A DNA stretch of 28,581 bases from GCA-2718595 sp963935005. Its GTDB lineage: Bacteria > Gemmatimonadota > Gemmatimonadetes > Longimicrobiales > Gaopeijiaceae. The stretch is from contig CAWWAX010000012.1 in NCBI GenBank assembly GCA_963935005.1, positions 1-28,581 on the forward strand, read 5' to 3'. The translations under genes and the position numbers were made by a program. Below, piece by piece: positions 1 to 8,885 of the stretch. Positions within the stretch are counted from its first letter, which is position 1. Each line of letters begins with the position of its first letter. Below the pieces are notes generated by a model. It ran no database searches, was not told the DNA's origin, and worked only from the letters and a program-made list of their open reading frames with translations.

Positions 1-639
1 TTGCAAAGAAACTTCTAGATTTGCAAGTAAAAGATCCGCACCTGGCCGATCAGATTTATTTATCGTGAAAATGTCCGCTATCTCCAAGAGGCCCGCTTTC
101 ATCATCTGCACTCCATCTCCAGATTCTGGGACTAACAAGACGATGACACTGTCAACCAAATGACTGACTTCAAGTTCAGTTTGACCAACTCCGACAGTCT
201 CCACAATTACCCTCGTCAAACCAAAGGCACCCATTAGTTCTATTATGTCTTCGGAATGGCTAGATAATCCCCCTACAGATCCGCGACTGGCAACCGAACG
301 TATGAAAACTCCAGGATCTTGGGACAAATCGTTCATACGGACTCTGTCTCCCAGTAATGCACCTCCAGAAAAAGGAGAGGTGGGGTCCACAGCCAGAATC
401 CCCACTTGTTCTCCATTGGAACGAAACAGCGAAGCCAGAGAAGCTATCAACGTAGACTTTCCAGCGCCGGGTGGTCCGGTCACCCCTATTCGCCTTACAT
501 GCGGCCTGTCTTGCGACACCTCTTCAATGAATTTCCCGATAGGCAATTTCCTGCCTTCAACTAGCGATATCGCCCTGGCTAATGCTAATTTTTTCCCTGC
601 CTTAAAATCTTCAGCCAGCTTGCCCAATTCACCATCCAT
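1..639 (-). CDS. meaB: MeaB/ArgK-family GTPase (methylmalonyl-CoA mutase chaperone), 3' end cut off
   Basis: Only the first 213 codons are present; the gene runs off the left edge. In the family, MeaB is a cytosolic P-loop G3E GTPase that loads and protects the B12-dependent methylmalonyl-CoA mutase (or a related acyl-CoA mutase). The translation shows the Walker A GPPGAGKST at about residues 55-63, the MeaB-typical segment DPTSPFSGGALLGDRVRM at about 85-102, the G3 region ETVGVGQTE at about 147-155 and the base-recognition motif NKSD at 194-197. The ATG at 639 is chosen because an in-frame TAA lies two codons upstream; no clear Shine-Dalgarno is visible. It follows mgtE in the same direction after 91 bases that hold no other gene. 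No mutase gene is in view, so its partner is inferred from the family alone. Confidence 0.93.
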   Translation of the reverse strand, partial: MDGELGKLAEDFKAGKKLALARAISLVEGRKLPIGKFIEEVSQDRPHVRRIGVTGPPGAGKSTLIASLASLFRSNGEQVGILAVDPTSPFSGGALLGDRVRMNDLSQDPGVFIRSVASRGSVGGLSSHSEDIIELMGAFGLTRVIVETVGVGQTELEVSHLVDSVIVLLVPESGDGVQMMKAGLLEIADIFTINKSDRPGADLLLANLEVSLQ

Positions 640-730
640 ACGTTATCCACATTATGATATCCGAGAATACTTAGTGTCTTCTACTTCACTCATGGGCCAA
701 TATGTCTGTCAATTTTACCATACATTGCGA

Positions 731-2107
731 CTAAAGCATCAAGTTAGCTATGCCCAGCAAAAGCAGAAAGCCAGTCAGATCAGTCAACGCCGTAAGGAAA
801 ACTGTGGATGCTACAGCTGGATCGTATCCTTGCTTCTCTAAAAAGGTCGGAATAAAGGAACCAGCAAAACCAGCCATAGCTATATTACCCCACATAGCCA
901 ACAGGACTACACCTCCCAATCGCACATTGACCCCCATATTGATAGCCAAGAGTGTGGCCGCTATGGAGACCACCACGGCGATAGCCGCACCATTGACAAA
1001 TGCTACCAAAAGCTCCTTGCGGACACGAGGTTCTGCTCTTTCTAATGGCCCTGACCCAGTTGCTAAACTCCTAACAGTAACGGCCAGTGCCTGCTGTCCT
1101 GCATTTCCTCCTAGTCCAGCCACCACAGGCATCACTACAGCCAAGAGTGTGGCCGACGCAATCTCCTCTCTAAACCACCAGACAACTGCTGCTGCTAAAC
1201 TAGCGGTCATCGTATTAAGAAAGAGCCAGGGAAGCCTGGCCTGAACAACATCCAGAGGACTCCCCTTTATATCTTCATCGTCTGATAGTCCTGAGAAAAG
1301 GAAGAGATCTTCAGTCGTTTCGGACTCTATGACATCTATCACATCATCAAAAGTGATTCTCCCTAATAGAACCCCATCTCCAGTCACAACAGGTATTGAT
1401 ACTAGATTGTAACGGGAGATGAGATGGCCAACATCTTCTTGATCAGAATCTGGCGAGACTGAGGCTACTACAGGTTCTACAAGATTTTCAACCGATTCGT
1501 CCAAATCCGCTACAAGCAAATCATCTAATGGAACAGTTCCCAATAAACAATTCTGGCTGTTGACAACGAAAACAGTATAAAAATCCTCGACTTCTCTTCC
1601 TTTATTCCGGATGATTTCAATCGCCTCTCCTGCCGTTACAGACCCCGATACTGAAACTAAAGAAGTGGTCATGATACCGCCGGCAGTGTCCTCTCCATAT
1701 TTCAAGAGGTCCTTAATCTCAATGGCCTTTTGATTGGACATTTCGGCCAGAATCTTGTCTCGGTAATGAGAAGACAATTCTCCAATTAGATCTGCAGCAT
1801 CATCGTCAGAAATTTTTCTTAAGAACCCAGCAGCTTCCTCAGGATCCAAAGAAGAAAACAGTTGAGAACGAGCTTCTCCCTCTTCAATTTCCGCCAAAGT
1901 TTCTGATGCCAATCTAGCGGGAAGAGCCCTCAGAAGTTTCACACCCATTTCACGATCTAAAGACTCGACAACGTCGGCTATATCGGACGGGTGAAGGTCC
2001 TCTAGGAGGGATTCTAATGCCACTACATCGCTGGCCTCTACCAACCCGGTAAGACGCTCTCTTACTGAAGTAGACTCTCGATTTTGCAGGGTTTTAATCT
2101 TTTCCAT
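731..2107 (-). CDS. mgtE: MgtE-type magnesium transporter
   Basis: This 458-residue protein has the usual MgtE length and order. An acidic helical N-domain lies at about 20-140, two CBS domains at about 145-268, and a hydrophobic five-helix channel domain at about 290-458. The channel region contains GGNAGQQA at 333-340 and, in the last helix, PAVASTVFLTALTD. Asp443 of that stretch aligns by eye with the Mg2+-selecting aspartate of the Thermus protein. Known family members are inner-membrane Mg2+ channels gated by Mg2+ binding at the cytosolic N/CBS domains. The ATG at 2107 has a GGAAATGG stretch upstream. It lies 20 bases after ybeY in the same direction, so it is probably co-transcribed with phoH, pgpH and ybeY. 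Confidence 0.96.
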   Translation of the reverse strand: MEKIKTLQNRESTSVRERLTGLVEASDVVALESLLEDLHPSDIADVVESLDREMGVKLLRALPARLASETLAEIEEGEARSQLFSSLDPEEAAGFLRKISDDDAADLIGELSSHYRDKILAEMSNQKAIEIKDLLKYGEDTAGGIMTTSLVSVSGSVTAGEAIEIIRNKGREVEDFYTVFVVNSQNCLLGTVPLDDLLVADLDESVENLVEPVVASVSPDSDQEDVGHLISRYNLVSIPVVTGDGVLLGRITFDDVIDVIESETTEDLFLFSGLSDDEDIKGSPLDVVQARLPWLFLNTMTASLAAAVVWWFREEIASATLLAVVMPVVAGLGGNAGQQALAVTVRSLATGSGPLERAEPRVRKELLVAFVNGAAIAVVVSIAATLLAINMGVNVRLGGVVLLAMWGNIAMAGFAGSFIPTFLEKQGYDPAVASTVFLTALTDLTGFLLLLGIANLML

Positions 2108-2127
2108 GAATCACCATTTCCGTCGAA

Positions 2128-2562
2128 CTAATCAGATTTTTTATTAATCAGTTCGTTCACCAGATTTTCCTGCAACAGAAACATGTCACTTCCGTACCGT
2201 TCATTCGTGTCGGGGTGATCGTGTCCCAATACATGAAGAGTACCATGAATCACCAAACGAACAAGTTCCACCTCAATAGGTATTTCTCTTTCCACGGCTT
2301 CTATCATGGCTTGTTGATACCCTATGTAGATGTCGCCCACCACTGCTTCACCTGGAACATAAAGGGAGAAGGCTATCACATCTGTCGGAGAGTCCACATC
2401 TAGGTAAGATAAATTCAATTCTTGTATTTCATGATCTCCGAGCAATGTTACCGAAATTTCTCCATCTCTGACCTCTGATTTAGAACATACTGAAATGACG
2501 GCCTGCTCTAAAAGTTCATTTACTTCCTTCCCGAACTCCGTTACGGATAGTCGAACCTTCAA
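2128..2562 (-). CDS. ybeY: YbeY endoribonuclease (rRNA maturation and ribosome quality control)
   Basis: The 144-residue protein carries the zinc-binding signature HGTLHVLGHDH at 106-116, where His106, His110 and His116 are the expected metal ligands. The preceding DVIAFSLY segment is also typical of the family. YbeY is a small cytosolic metal-dependent RNase needed for 16S rRNA 3' processing and 70S quality control. The start is TTG at 2562, which overlaps the TGA of the upstream pgpH-type gene by four bases. An AGGAG about ten bases upstream, inside the end of that gene, supports the start and suggests translational coupling. The gene sits in the widely conserved order phoH, pgpH, ybeY. Confidence 0.96.
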   Translation of the reverse strand: MKVRLSVTEFGKEVNELLEQAVISVCSKSEVRDGEISVTLLGDHEIQELNLSYLDVDSPTDVIAFSLYVPGEAVVGDIYIGYQQAMIEAVEREIPIEVELVRLVIHGTLHVLGHDHPDTNERYGSDMFLLQENLVNELINKKSD

Positions 2563-4850
2563 CTCTCGCCTAACTCCTGGTTCATATCCTGCAACTCTAT
2601 CTGCTCCGCATTCCGGGCTTCTGCTGATGTGGATTGTTCCTGTTGTTTCGGTGCACTGGTAAGGTGTTTACTACTAGGATAGTCTATTCGCTTATGGTGA
2701 ATGCTGGATAGGGATTTGGCGAAAACTTTTTTCAGAACAGTTATTTCGGACAGAGTCAGAGGACACTCATCCAACTGTCCGTCTTCCTGTTTCCCTTTGA
2801 TTAATTCATCCACAAGTTTGCTTAAACGTTCTGGATTTGGTTCCTGTAAAACACGGGTTGCTGACTCAATGGAATCGGCCATCATCGCAATGGCAGTTTC
2901 TTTGGATTCCGGTTTAGGTCCGGGATAAGTGAAGTCTTTTCTCGTCAATTTTTCTTCACCCATCTGTTCTTTAGCTCGGATGTAGAAAATAGAAATCAGT
3001 TGAGTGCCGTGATGTTGCGAAATGAAATCCTGAATGACATTCGGTAAATTCGATTCTCGAGCTAAACGAATCCCTTCCGTGACATGTTCTCTGACAATCT
3101 CTGCAGACAAATCAGGCTGTAACGAATCGTGTGGATTCAATCCTTCTGGTTGGTTCTCTATAAAGTATTGCGGCTTAATAACCTTACCCACATCGTGATA
3201 GTACATCCCAATTCGAACCAACAGGCCATGTGCCCCGATAGCGTTTGCTGCGCGTTCCCCTAAATTAGCAGCGTTGACCGAATGTGCGTATGTCCCAGGA
3301 GCTTCCAAGGAAAGACGCCTTAGAAGAGGTCTGTTGGGATCTGCCCACTCCAGTAAGGTTTGATCCGTAGTGATCCCTGTAAGCCATTCAAACCAAGGTA
3401 CGCAACCCATAGCCAGAATTGCGCTGAGGAATGCGTTGAGTGTAGTCCACATGGTAGACGTCATAAACTCACCCAGAGTTTTTTGCTCCAAGAGAGTCAG
3501 TGCTAATAGCACAATAGCATATCCCAAGGAAATTACCGTTGCAAAAACCAAAGTTTGTGCCCTACGTCGAACAACTCTTACACTCATAGCTGCCGCACCC
3601 GCACCAACCATCGTCAGAAAAAGTACCTGTGCGGAAGCATAAAAAGGAGATTGTGCTACGGTCAGGAAAGTCATAACAAATCCCAAGAGTAATGCAAACC
3701 TGGAATCCCATAGCACTGCAACGGGGAGTATGACAAAAGTTATCGGCAATAGTTCGGGTAATCCATAGGTGCCCACCACTCTAGCAATTAAGAAATAAAC
3801 TAGAATCAAACCCGCCAACAATAATAGTGAGCGCATAGACGCATAAATAGCTGGACGAATGAAATGCAGTAACGCACTAAAGATCCCGATTATGGTCAAA
3901 CCCATGAGAAAAGCACCTAAAATCAGACGTACTTGCAACCCTGGATCTTCAAGTATTTCCAGTCGTCTAAGTTCAGCCTCATATGCCTCTAACCGCTCTA
4001 AACCTTCCAGGGTAATAGGCTCATTAGCACGAACAATCGCTTCTTGTTCAACAACGTTATTTTTGATCTGAGGAACGGCTTGGCGAGCCTGTTCTCTATC
4101 AGCTTCAGTGACTACTGGGTCGAGCACTAGGGAATACATAGTGTGCCTGATCATCACCAGCCTTAAGAATTCTCTGAGTTCTGAACTTTCTCCAGTTATC
4201 TTATCAGCCACTTGTGAATGGAAATCTCCACCTATCAAGATCCCATCGCTAGAAATTGATCGGCGATCCTGAATGCCAGGATCCTGCACTAGAACCCTAT
4301 CAGCATTCAACTCTCTCGCCTGACCTGCATCCATGATTCCCTGTGAAGCATACTCTTGCGCACCAAGTACAGCGTTCGTTCGCAATAACTCTCGGACCTC
4401 AAAATCCAAGATTAACGAAGCTTGTTCAATACTCGTATTAAGAGATAGTTCCAGAAGAAAATCTCTTATAAGATCAGCGTCAGCAGTGTAGGCTAAAGAG
4501 TCCAGTTGATCAAAAAACTGATTCAAGCGGAAAGTCATCGTATCAGCAGCTTGGGGACGATAATTGAAAGTCGGTGGAACACCAGATGCTGCATCACTTC
4601 GATCGCGCTGAAGTTCCGATGGAGACTTTGGAACAGTGAAAGAGATCTCAGCAATTACGGGATCTGAAAGTACCAATCCTTCAAAGTAAAGCCCAACAGA
4701 TGGGGGTCCTTTGGGAGGGAAAAGAGCGATTATACAACCCACTAGTACCAGAACTAACAGAACCCTCAGTCCATGAAATGTAATTCCACGTGACAGAATC
4801 CCACTAGAATTCTGGCTAGACTTCTCACCAGGATCAACGAATCCACTCAT
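2559..4850 (-). CDS. pgpH: PgpH-type 7TM-HD membrane protein, predicted c-di-AMP phosphodiesterase
   Basis: This 763-residue protein has one N-terminal membrane helix (about 27-45), a large extracytoplasmic 7TMR-HDED-like region (about 50-305), a block of seven helices (about 306-490) and a cytosolic HD domain (about 515-680). The HD part is well conserved: YAHS (His523), YYHDVGKVIKPQYFIENQ (His552-Asp553), NPHD, and SQHHGT near 611-616. In Listeria, proteins of this architecture hydrolyse c-di-AMP to pApA; the same activity here is inference from the family. The roughly 80-residue C-terminal tail is polar and rich in Gln and Glu. The ATG at 4850 abuts the TAA of phoH with no gap and no strong ribosome-binding site, so coupling is likely. 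Its last four bases overlap ybeY. No diadenylate cyclase lies in the window. Confidence 0.94.
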   Translation of the reverse strand: MSGFVDPGEKSSQNSSGILSRGITFHGLRVLLVLVLVGCIIALFPPKGPPSVGLYFEGLVLSDPVIAEISFTVPKSPSELQRDRSDAASGVPPTFNYRPQAADTMTFRLNQFFDQLDSLAYTADADLIRDFLLELSLNTSIEQASLILDFEVRELLRTNAVLGAQEYASQGIMDAGQARELNADRVLVQDPGIQDRRSISSDGILIGGDFHSQVADKITGESSELREFLRLVMIRHTMYSLVLDPVVTEADREQARQAVPQIKNNVVEQEAIVRANEPITLEGLERLEAYEAELRRLEILEDPGLQVRLILGAFLMGLTIIGIFSALLHFIRPAIYASMRSLLLLAGLILVYFLIARVVGTYGLPELLPITFVILPVAVLWDSRFALLLGFVMTFLTVAQSPFYASAQVLFLTMVGAGAAAMSVRVVRRRAQTLVFATVISLGYAIVLLALTLLEQKTLGEFMTSTMWTTLNAFLSAILAMGCVPWFEWLTGITTDQTLLEWADPNRPLLRRLSLEAPGTYAHSVNAANLGERAANAIGAHGLLVRIGMYYHDVGKVIKPQYFIENQPEGLNPHDSLQPDLSAEIVREHVTEGIRLARESNLPNVIQDFISQHHGTQLISIFYIRAKEQMGEEKLTRKDFTYPGPKPESKETAIAMMADSIESATRVLQEPNPERLSKLVDELIKGKQEDGQLDECPLTLSEITVLKKVFAKSLSSIHHKRIDYPSSKHLTSAPKQQEQSTSAEARNAEQIELQDMNQELGES

Positions 4851-5840
4851 TTACTCAGTCGAAGATTTCGAATCAATTTTCTCATAAGCACCAATGATAT
4901 CTTTAACCAACCGATGCCTAATAACATCAGTCTCATTCAAATAAACAAACTCTATTCCTTCAATATCTCGCAAAACACTCTCTATTTCAATTAAGCCAGA
5001 TTGTTCCTGGTTAGACAAATCGATTTGGGTTTTGTCCCCTGTGATGACTACCTGCGAATTCAAACCCAATCTCGTCAGAAACATCTTCATTTGTGCTTTT
5101 GTAGAATTTTGCGCTTCATCGAGTATTACGAAAGCATCAGACAAAGTTCTCCCACGCATATATGCAAGTGGGGCAATTTCGATCACCCGGTCCTGTAAAG
5201 CCCTACGGACTCTCTCAGCGGGCATCATATCCTCCAGAGCATCATAGAGTGGCCTCAAGTAGGGATCTACTTTCTCTTGAACATCGCCTGGTAGGAACCC
5301 AAGGCTCTCACCTGCTTCCACAGCTGGACGAGCCAAGATTATACGACGCACTCGCTTCTTATAAAGACAATCTATCGCCGAAGCTACCGCGAGATAAGTT
5401 TTCCCAGTCCCAGCTGGTCCTATCCCTACAACCACATCGGTATCACTGATAGATCTCAAGTACTTCGCCTGCCCTTTGGATTTAGGTCGTATTATTTTTT
5501 TGGATCCAGGCAGTGTAATCCTCAACTCGTTTTCACCCGAATCAATTGGGTGGTTTTTGCTCGTCGAGAAATCTTGAGCCAGCTGCGGTATGTCTTCAGA
5601 GCTGAACGATTCTCTGAGACGAGCTAGCTCGATGAGATGTTCAAGAAACGGAATCGCATCTTCAACTTCACTAAGTTTCCCCGATACAATAACCTGGTCA
5701 GCTCTCAGAGCCAGTCTAATTTTGAATAGACTAGATATCCTATGTAGGTTCGAATCGTTAACACCCGTAAAGAGTAGCGGATCTATCCCTTCAGCATCTA
5801 ATTTGTGCTTCACAGACTCACCAATCACGGATGTCATCAC
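4851..5840 (-). CDS. phoH: PhoH-like ATPase
   Basis: This 329-residue protein has a KH-like N-terminal region (about 30-80) and a PhoH ATPase domain. Walker A is GPAGTGKT at 141-148 and Walker B is VILDEAQN at 238-245. Other family-typical stretches are ARPAVEAGESLGFLPGD at about 170-186 and VITGDKTQIDL. PhoH family members are cytosolic ATPases linked to RNA metabolism and co-inherited with ybeY; the exact substrate is unsettled. GTG at 5840 is followed directly by ATG at 5837. A GGAG lies nine bases before the GTG and twelve before the ATG, so either could be used and GTG is slightly favoured. It lies 18 bases after aspS and directly abuts the next gene. Confidence 0.95.
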   Translation of the reverse strand: MMTSVIGESVKHKLDAEGIDPLLFTGVNDSNLHRISSLFKIRLALRADQVIVSGKLSEVEDAIPFLEHLIELARLRESFSSEDIPQLAQDFSTSKNHPIDSGENELRITLPGSKKIIRPKSKGQAKYLRSISDTDVVVGIGPAGTGKTYLAVASAIDCLYKKRVRRIILARPAVEAGESLGFLPGDVQEKVDPYLRPLYDALEDMMPAERVRRALQDRVIEIAPLAYMRGRTLSDAFVILDEAQNSTKAQMKMFLTRLGLNSQVVITGDKTQIDLSNQEQSGLIEIESVLRDIEGIEFVYLNETDVIRHRLVKDIIGAYEKIDSKSSTE

Positions 5841-5858
5841 CTAATCTTACTCCATTTT

Positions 5859-7685
5859 TTACGATTCAGAATTCTCACTGGAGCGAGTCAGCCCCAGCTC
5901 TGAAAGATCTTTATCCTGCAACGATATAGGACATCCCTCTAGCAACCCTCTAGCCGCTGTAGTTTTAGGAAATGCTATCACATCTCGGAGGCTGAGGGCA
6001 TTTACAAATTCAGCAACTATACGATCAACCCCTAGAGCGATACCGCCATGCGGAGGAGTCCCTGAAGAAAGAGATTTGAGCAGAAAACCGAATTTTGAAT
6101 CAATTTCTTCATCGTCCAAACCAAGAGTTTTGAAGATCATTCTCTGAACACTAGGGTCATGATTTCGAATACTGCCTGATCCAAACTCCACGCCGTTATA
6201 AACTAAATCATAGGCCAGACCTCTTACCGATTCCGGTTCCTCTCCCATCAAAGATGCATCCTGCTGGACTGGCATTACAAAAGGATGATGGTTGGCAACG
6301 AAATCTCCGTTCGATTCGACACCAAAAATAGGAAAGTCAATGACCCACAACCAAGCATGAGATTTTTCTTTTTTGATTTTCAACCTGCGGATAACGGACG
6401 AGCGAGCGATCGAAAGAGTCGTAGATGTAATGTTGTCCGGTCCTGCAGATACTAAAGCTAAATCTCCTGGCTCCATTCCCAGGGCAGCATATGTCTCAGC
6501 CCCCATATGATTAGAAAGAGGACCTGATCCTCCTTCCTCAGTTCTTTTGACCCAAAGAAGACCTTTCGATCCTCCTTCCTTTACTTCCTGTTGGAGCTGG
6601 TCGAGATGTTTCCTGGACAATTGAGATCCATCCTTTACCACTATAGCCCGTATTCTGCCGCCCTCTCCCACAGCGGCCATCAAAATATTTGAGCCGCAAT
6701 TCTGAAGTGCTGAAGTCCAGTCTTCAATTTCAAGAGAATACCTTAGATCTGGACGGTCACTACCAAAACGTTCCATCGCTTCGGCAAAAGTGATGACATC
6801 AAAAGGAGCAGTTGTTTCAACATCTGGGAAGTGTCTACTTAGTGCCACCATGAGGCCTTCTACCCACTTCATTATGTCCTCTGGGGTTACGAAAGAGGCT
6901 TCTATATCGATTTGGGTAAACTCTGGTTGTCGGTCAGCTCTCAAATCTTCATCCCTGAAGCACCGAGCAATCTGAAAATAACGATCAAAGCCAGCAGCCA
7001 TGCAAAGCTGTTTATAGATTTGAGGACTTTGGGGTAATGCATAAAATTCACCGTGGTGAATCCGACTGGGGACCAGATAATCTCGTGCTCCTTCTGGAGT
7101 AGGCTTAGTCAAAATCGGAGTCTCTATTTCTATAAACCCTAACGCATCCATATGGTTTCTGCATTCAAGAGCTAACCTATGACGAAGATGTAGGTTCCTT
7201 TGCAATTCCTCCCGCCTGAGATCTAGCACTCTATGCTGTAGACGAAGCTCCTCAGATGGCAACTCGTCCTGAGAGCTTCGATACACAGGTATGACAGGTG
7301 TGTCAGCTTTGGCTAGCCTTACCAGTTTTACCACTTTTATTTCAATTTCCCCAGTGACCATGTCTGCATTCTTCATGTCACTAGGACGCAATGACACATA
7401 CCCTTCCACAGACACTACATCTTCTGCTCCTAATTTGTGGGCAAGTTGAACTGAACTCTCCTCCGCCCATTCGGATCCAACTGAAACCTGTATCAAACCG
7501 CTCCTATCTCTGACATCGAGGAAAACCATACTTCCAAGATCCCTGCGACGATGGACCCACCCCACTAGTTTATGATTGTGTCCCTCATCTTCAGCAGACA
7601 AGCCACCTACCATCTGTGTGCGAAAGCCAGTCTTTTCTATTTCAACATTTTTTAAGTTGCGCATTTCACCAGCTTGTTCAGTCAT
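5859..7685 (-). CDS. aspS: Aspartyl-tRNA synthetase
   Basis: This 608-residue protein is a bacterial-type class IIb enzyme that charges tRNA-Asp. An N-terminal OB-fold anticodon-binding domain (about 35-125) includes GWVHRRRDLGSMVFLDVRD at 42-60. Motif 2 is FRDEDLRADRQPEFTQIDIE at about 243-262 and motif 3 is GGIALGVDRIVAEF at about 547-560. The insert between motifs 2 and 3 has the size of the bacterial GAD domain. Leu50 falls, by eye, where tRNA-non-discriminating enzymes such as that of Pseudomonas aeruginosa carry His31. This hints at a discriminating enzyme specific for tRNA-Asp. The ATG at 7685 overlaps the stop of the VanZ-family gene by four bases, so the two are probably translated together. 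The length is close to the family norm. Confidence 0.97.
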   Translation of the reverse strand: MTEQAGEMRNLKNVEIEKTGFRTQMVGGLSAEDEGHNHKLVGWVHRRRDLGSMVFLDVRDRSGLIQVSVGSEWAEESSVQLAHKLGAEDVVSVEGYVSLRPSDMKNADMVTGEIEIKVVKLVRLAKADTPVIPVYRSSQDELPSEELRLQHRVLDLRREELQRNLHLRHRLALECRNHMDALGFIEIETPILTKPTPEGARDYLVPSRIHHGEFYALPQSPQIYKQLCMAAGFDRYFQIARCFRDEDLRADRQPEFTQIDIEASFVTPEDIMKWVEGLMVALSRHFPDVETTAPFDVITFAEAMERFGSDRPDLRYSLEIEDWTSALQNCGSNILMAAVGEGGRIRAIVVKDGSQLSRKHLDQLQQEVKEGGSKGLLWVKRTEEGGSGPLSNHMGAETYAALGMEPGDLALVSAGPDNITSTTLSIARSSVIRRLKIKKEKSHAWLWVIDFPIFGVESNGDFVANHHPFVMPVQQDASLMGEEPESVRGLAYDLVYNGVEFGSGSIRNHDPSVQRMIFKTLGLDDEEIDSKFGFLLKSLSSGTPPHGGIALGVDRIVAEFVNALSLRDVIAFPKTTAARGLLEGCPISLQDKDLSELGLTRSSENSES

Positions 7686-8071
7686 TTTTTGAAACCCTTA
7701 CCCAGAGCTACGGATCTAGAGAACAAATTTTCCAAGAAATAAAAACCAAGTACTAAACCAATTACATCCGCTAATCCATCTCCCCAGCTCGGAAAACGTC
7801 CGGGTACAAAACTCTGGTGCCATTCATCAAGATAACCATAAATGATGCCCACAAGGACTAGCATGAATCCAGGAACTTTCGAGCCCGTCTTCCACCTACT
7901 CCAAGCAAGAGAGGCACCTAATACAAAATAGAGGATAGTATGGACTAGCTTATCAAGTCCACCAATCGCCAGATCAGTACTAATTTCTAGTGAGCTCAGG
8001 AAAAAAAGTAAGACCATCCATAAAACTGGAGGTGACCAAACAATCACTTTAGAGACAATCGATTTACTCAT
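7682..8071 (-). CDS. VanZ-family small membrane protein
   Basis: This 129-residue protein has about four membrane helices: roughly 10-26, 41-59, 66-81 and 97-115. It carries the VanZ-like signature DEWHQSFVPGR followed by a spaced Asp and ADVIG near residues 82-106. The family is named after VanZ of glycopeptide-resistance clusters, but most chromosomal members have no proven role. No antibiotic-resistance function should be inferred here. The ATG at 8071 has no obvious ribosome-binding site. It lies 22 bases after lepB and overlaps aspS by four bases (ATGA). The tight packing between signal peptidase and aspartyl-tRNA synthetase suggests co-expression rather than a shared function. Confidence 0.85.
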   Translation of the reverse strand: MSKSIVSKVIVWSPPVLWMVLLFFLSSLEISTDLAIGGLDKLVHTILYFVLGASLAWSRWKTGSKVPGFMLVLVGIIYGYLDEWHQSFVPGRFPSWGDGLADVIGLVLGFYFLENLFSRSVALGKGFKK

Positions 8072-8093
8072 TGAAGATGCATGTATGACAAAG

Positions 8094-8861
8094 CTACTCC
8101 ACTAGAGAAAAAGCCCTGTCCCATCGGACCTCTCTGAGCCAAGGAAAGGGCCGAAATGATTCACGATTATATGAGAAATAAAGAAAAGTCGCCCTCCCTT
8201 CAAATCGCCATCTCTCCAGAAGACCCCAATAACGGGAATCTAGACTAGAGTGTCTATTATCACCTAGCATGAAATAACGACCAGATGGAATGACCAGGGG
8301 TCCCCAGTTGTCCCGGGTTGGTCTATAGGACACCTTCTCCACAGAATCGATTAGATGCTCTAATTGCCACGACATCATAGGATGTGTGTGGTCTGAATCC
8401 GGATCCACATTCTTGACATATTCTTCGATTTGCAGTTCGCCATTTATGGTTAGAACACTCTCACGCATAGAAATGGTATCTCCAGGCATCCCTATCAAGC
8501 GTTTAACCAATTTCATGTCTGGTTCGTGCGTAGGATCAAAAACTAAAACATCTCCCCTGGAAATAGAGGAATAGCCAGGTATACGAATCTCTGTCCCTGG
8601 AATCCTTACACCTACAGCAGCCCTGTTCGCCAACAGAAAATCTCCTACCAGAAGAGTCCCCTCCATAGACCCAGAGATGATTACAAAAGTTTGCAAGATA
8701 AAAATTCTAAGAAAAAAGAAGGCTACTACAGCAACTAAAAGTGACTTCCCCCACTCCTCAAATTGATTTGGAGGAACCTCGTGATTTTCATCTGAAGAGC
8801 TAGCGTGCGAATTAGACAAGCTACTAGAATGGTTCCGCTTTCTTCTTTTAGATTTTCCCAT
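8094..8861 (-). CDS. lepB: Signal peptidase I
   Basis: This 255-residue inner-membrane serine protease removes signal peptides from exported proteins. A basic, Ser-rich cytosolic tail (about 1-35) is followed by a single membrane anchor at about 38-58. Box B, ISGSMEGTLLVGD, supplies the nucleophile Ser65. Box D, LVKRLIGMPGD, supplies the general base Lys120. Box E is GDNRHSSLDSRYWG near 197-210. The architecture is the single-anchor form, shorter than the two-anchor E. coli enzyme. The ATG at 8861 follows a purine-rich AGGGGAG ending three bases upstream, which is a rather close spacing. It is 24 bases from the LytR_C gene before it and 22 bases from the VanZ gene after it, all in one direction. 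Confidence 0.97.
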   Translation of the reverse strand: MGKSKRRKRNHSSSLSNSHASSSDENHEVPPNQFEEWGKSLLVAVVAFFFLRIFILQTFVIISGSMEGTLLVGDFLLANRAAVGVRIPGTEIRIPGYSSISRGDVLVFDPTHEPDMKLVKRLIGMPGDTISMRESVLTINGELQIEEYVKNVDPDSDHTHPMMSWQLEHLIDSVEKVSYRPTRDNWGPLVIPSGRYFMLGDNRHSSLDSRYWGLLERWRFEGRATFLYFSYNRESFRPFPWLREVRWDRAFSLVE

Positions 8862-8885
8862 ATGCTCCCCTGGAAGGATCCATGA

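Noticed and set aside
684..712. TTGACA on the minus strand upstream of meaB as a promoter
   Set aside because: The -35 match is perfect, but no -10 resembling consensus is found at a spacing of 15-19 bases.
245..841. Open plus-strand frame of 198 codons
   Set aside because: It lies opposite meaB and the mgtE end. Its translation has no family resemblance, while the minus strand encodes unmistakable GTPase motifs.
750..1244. Open plus-strand frame of 164 codons
   Set aside because: It is antisense to the conserved channel domain of mgtE and is a codon-bias shadow.
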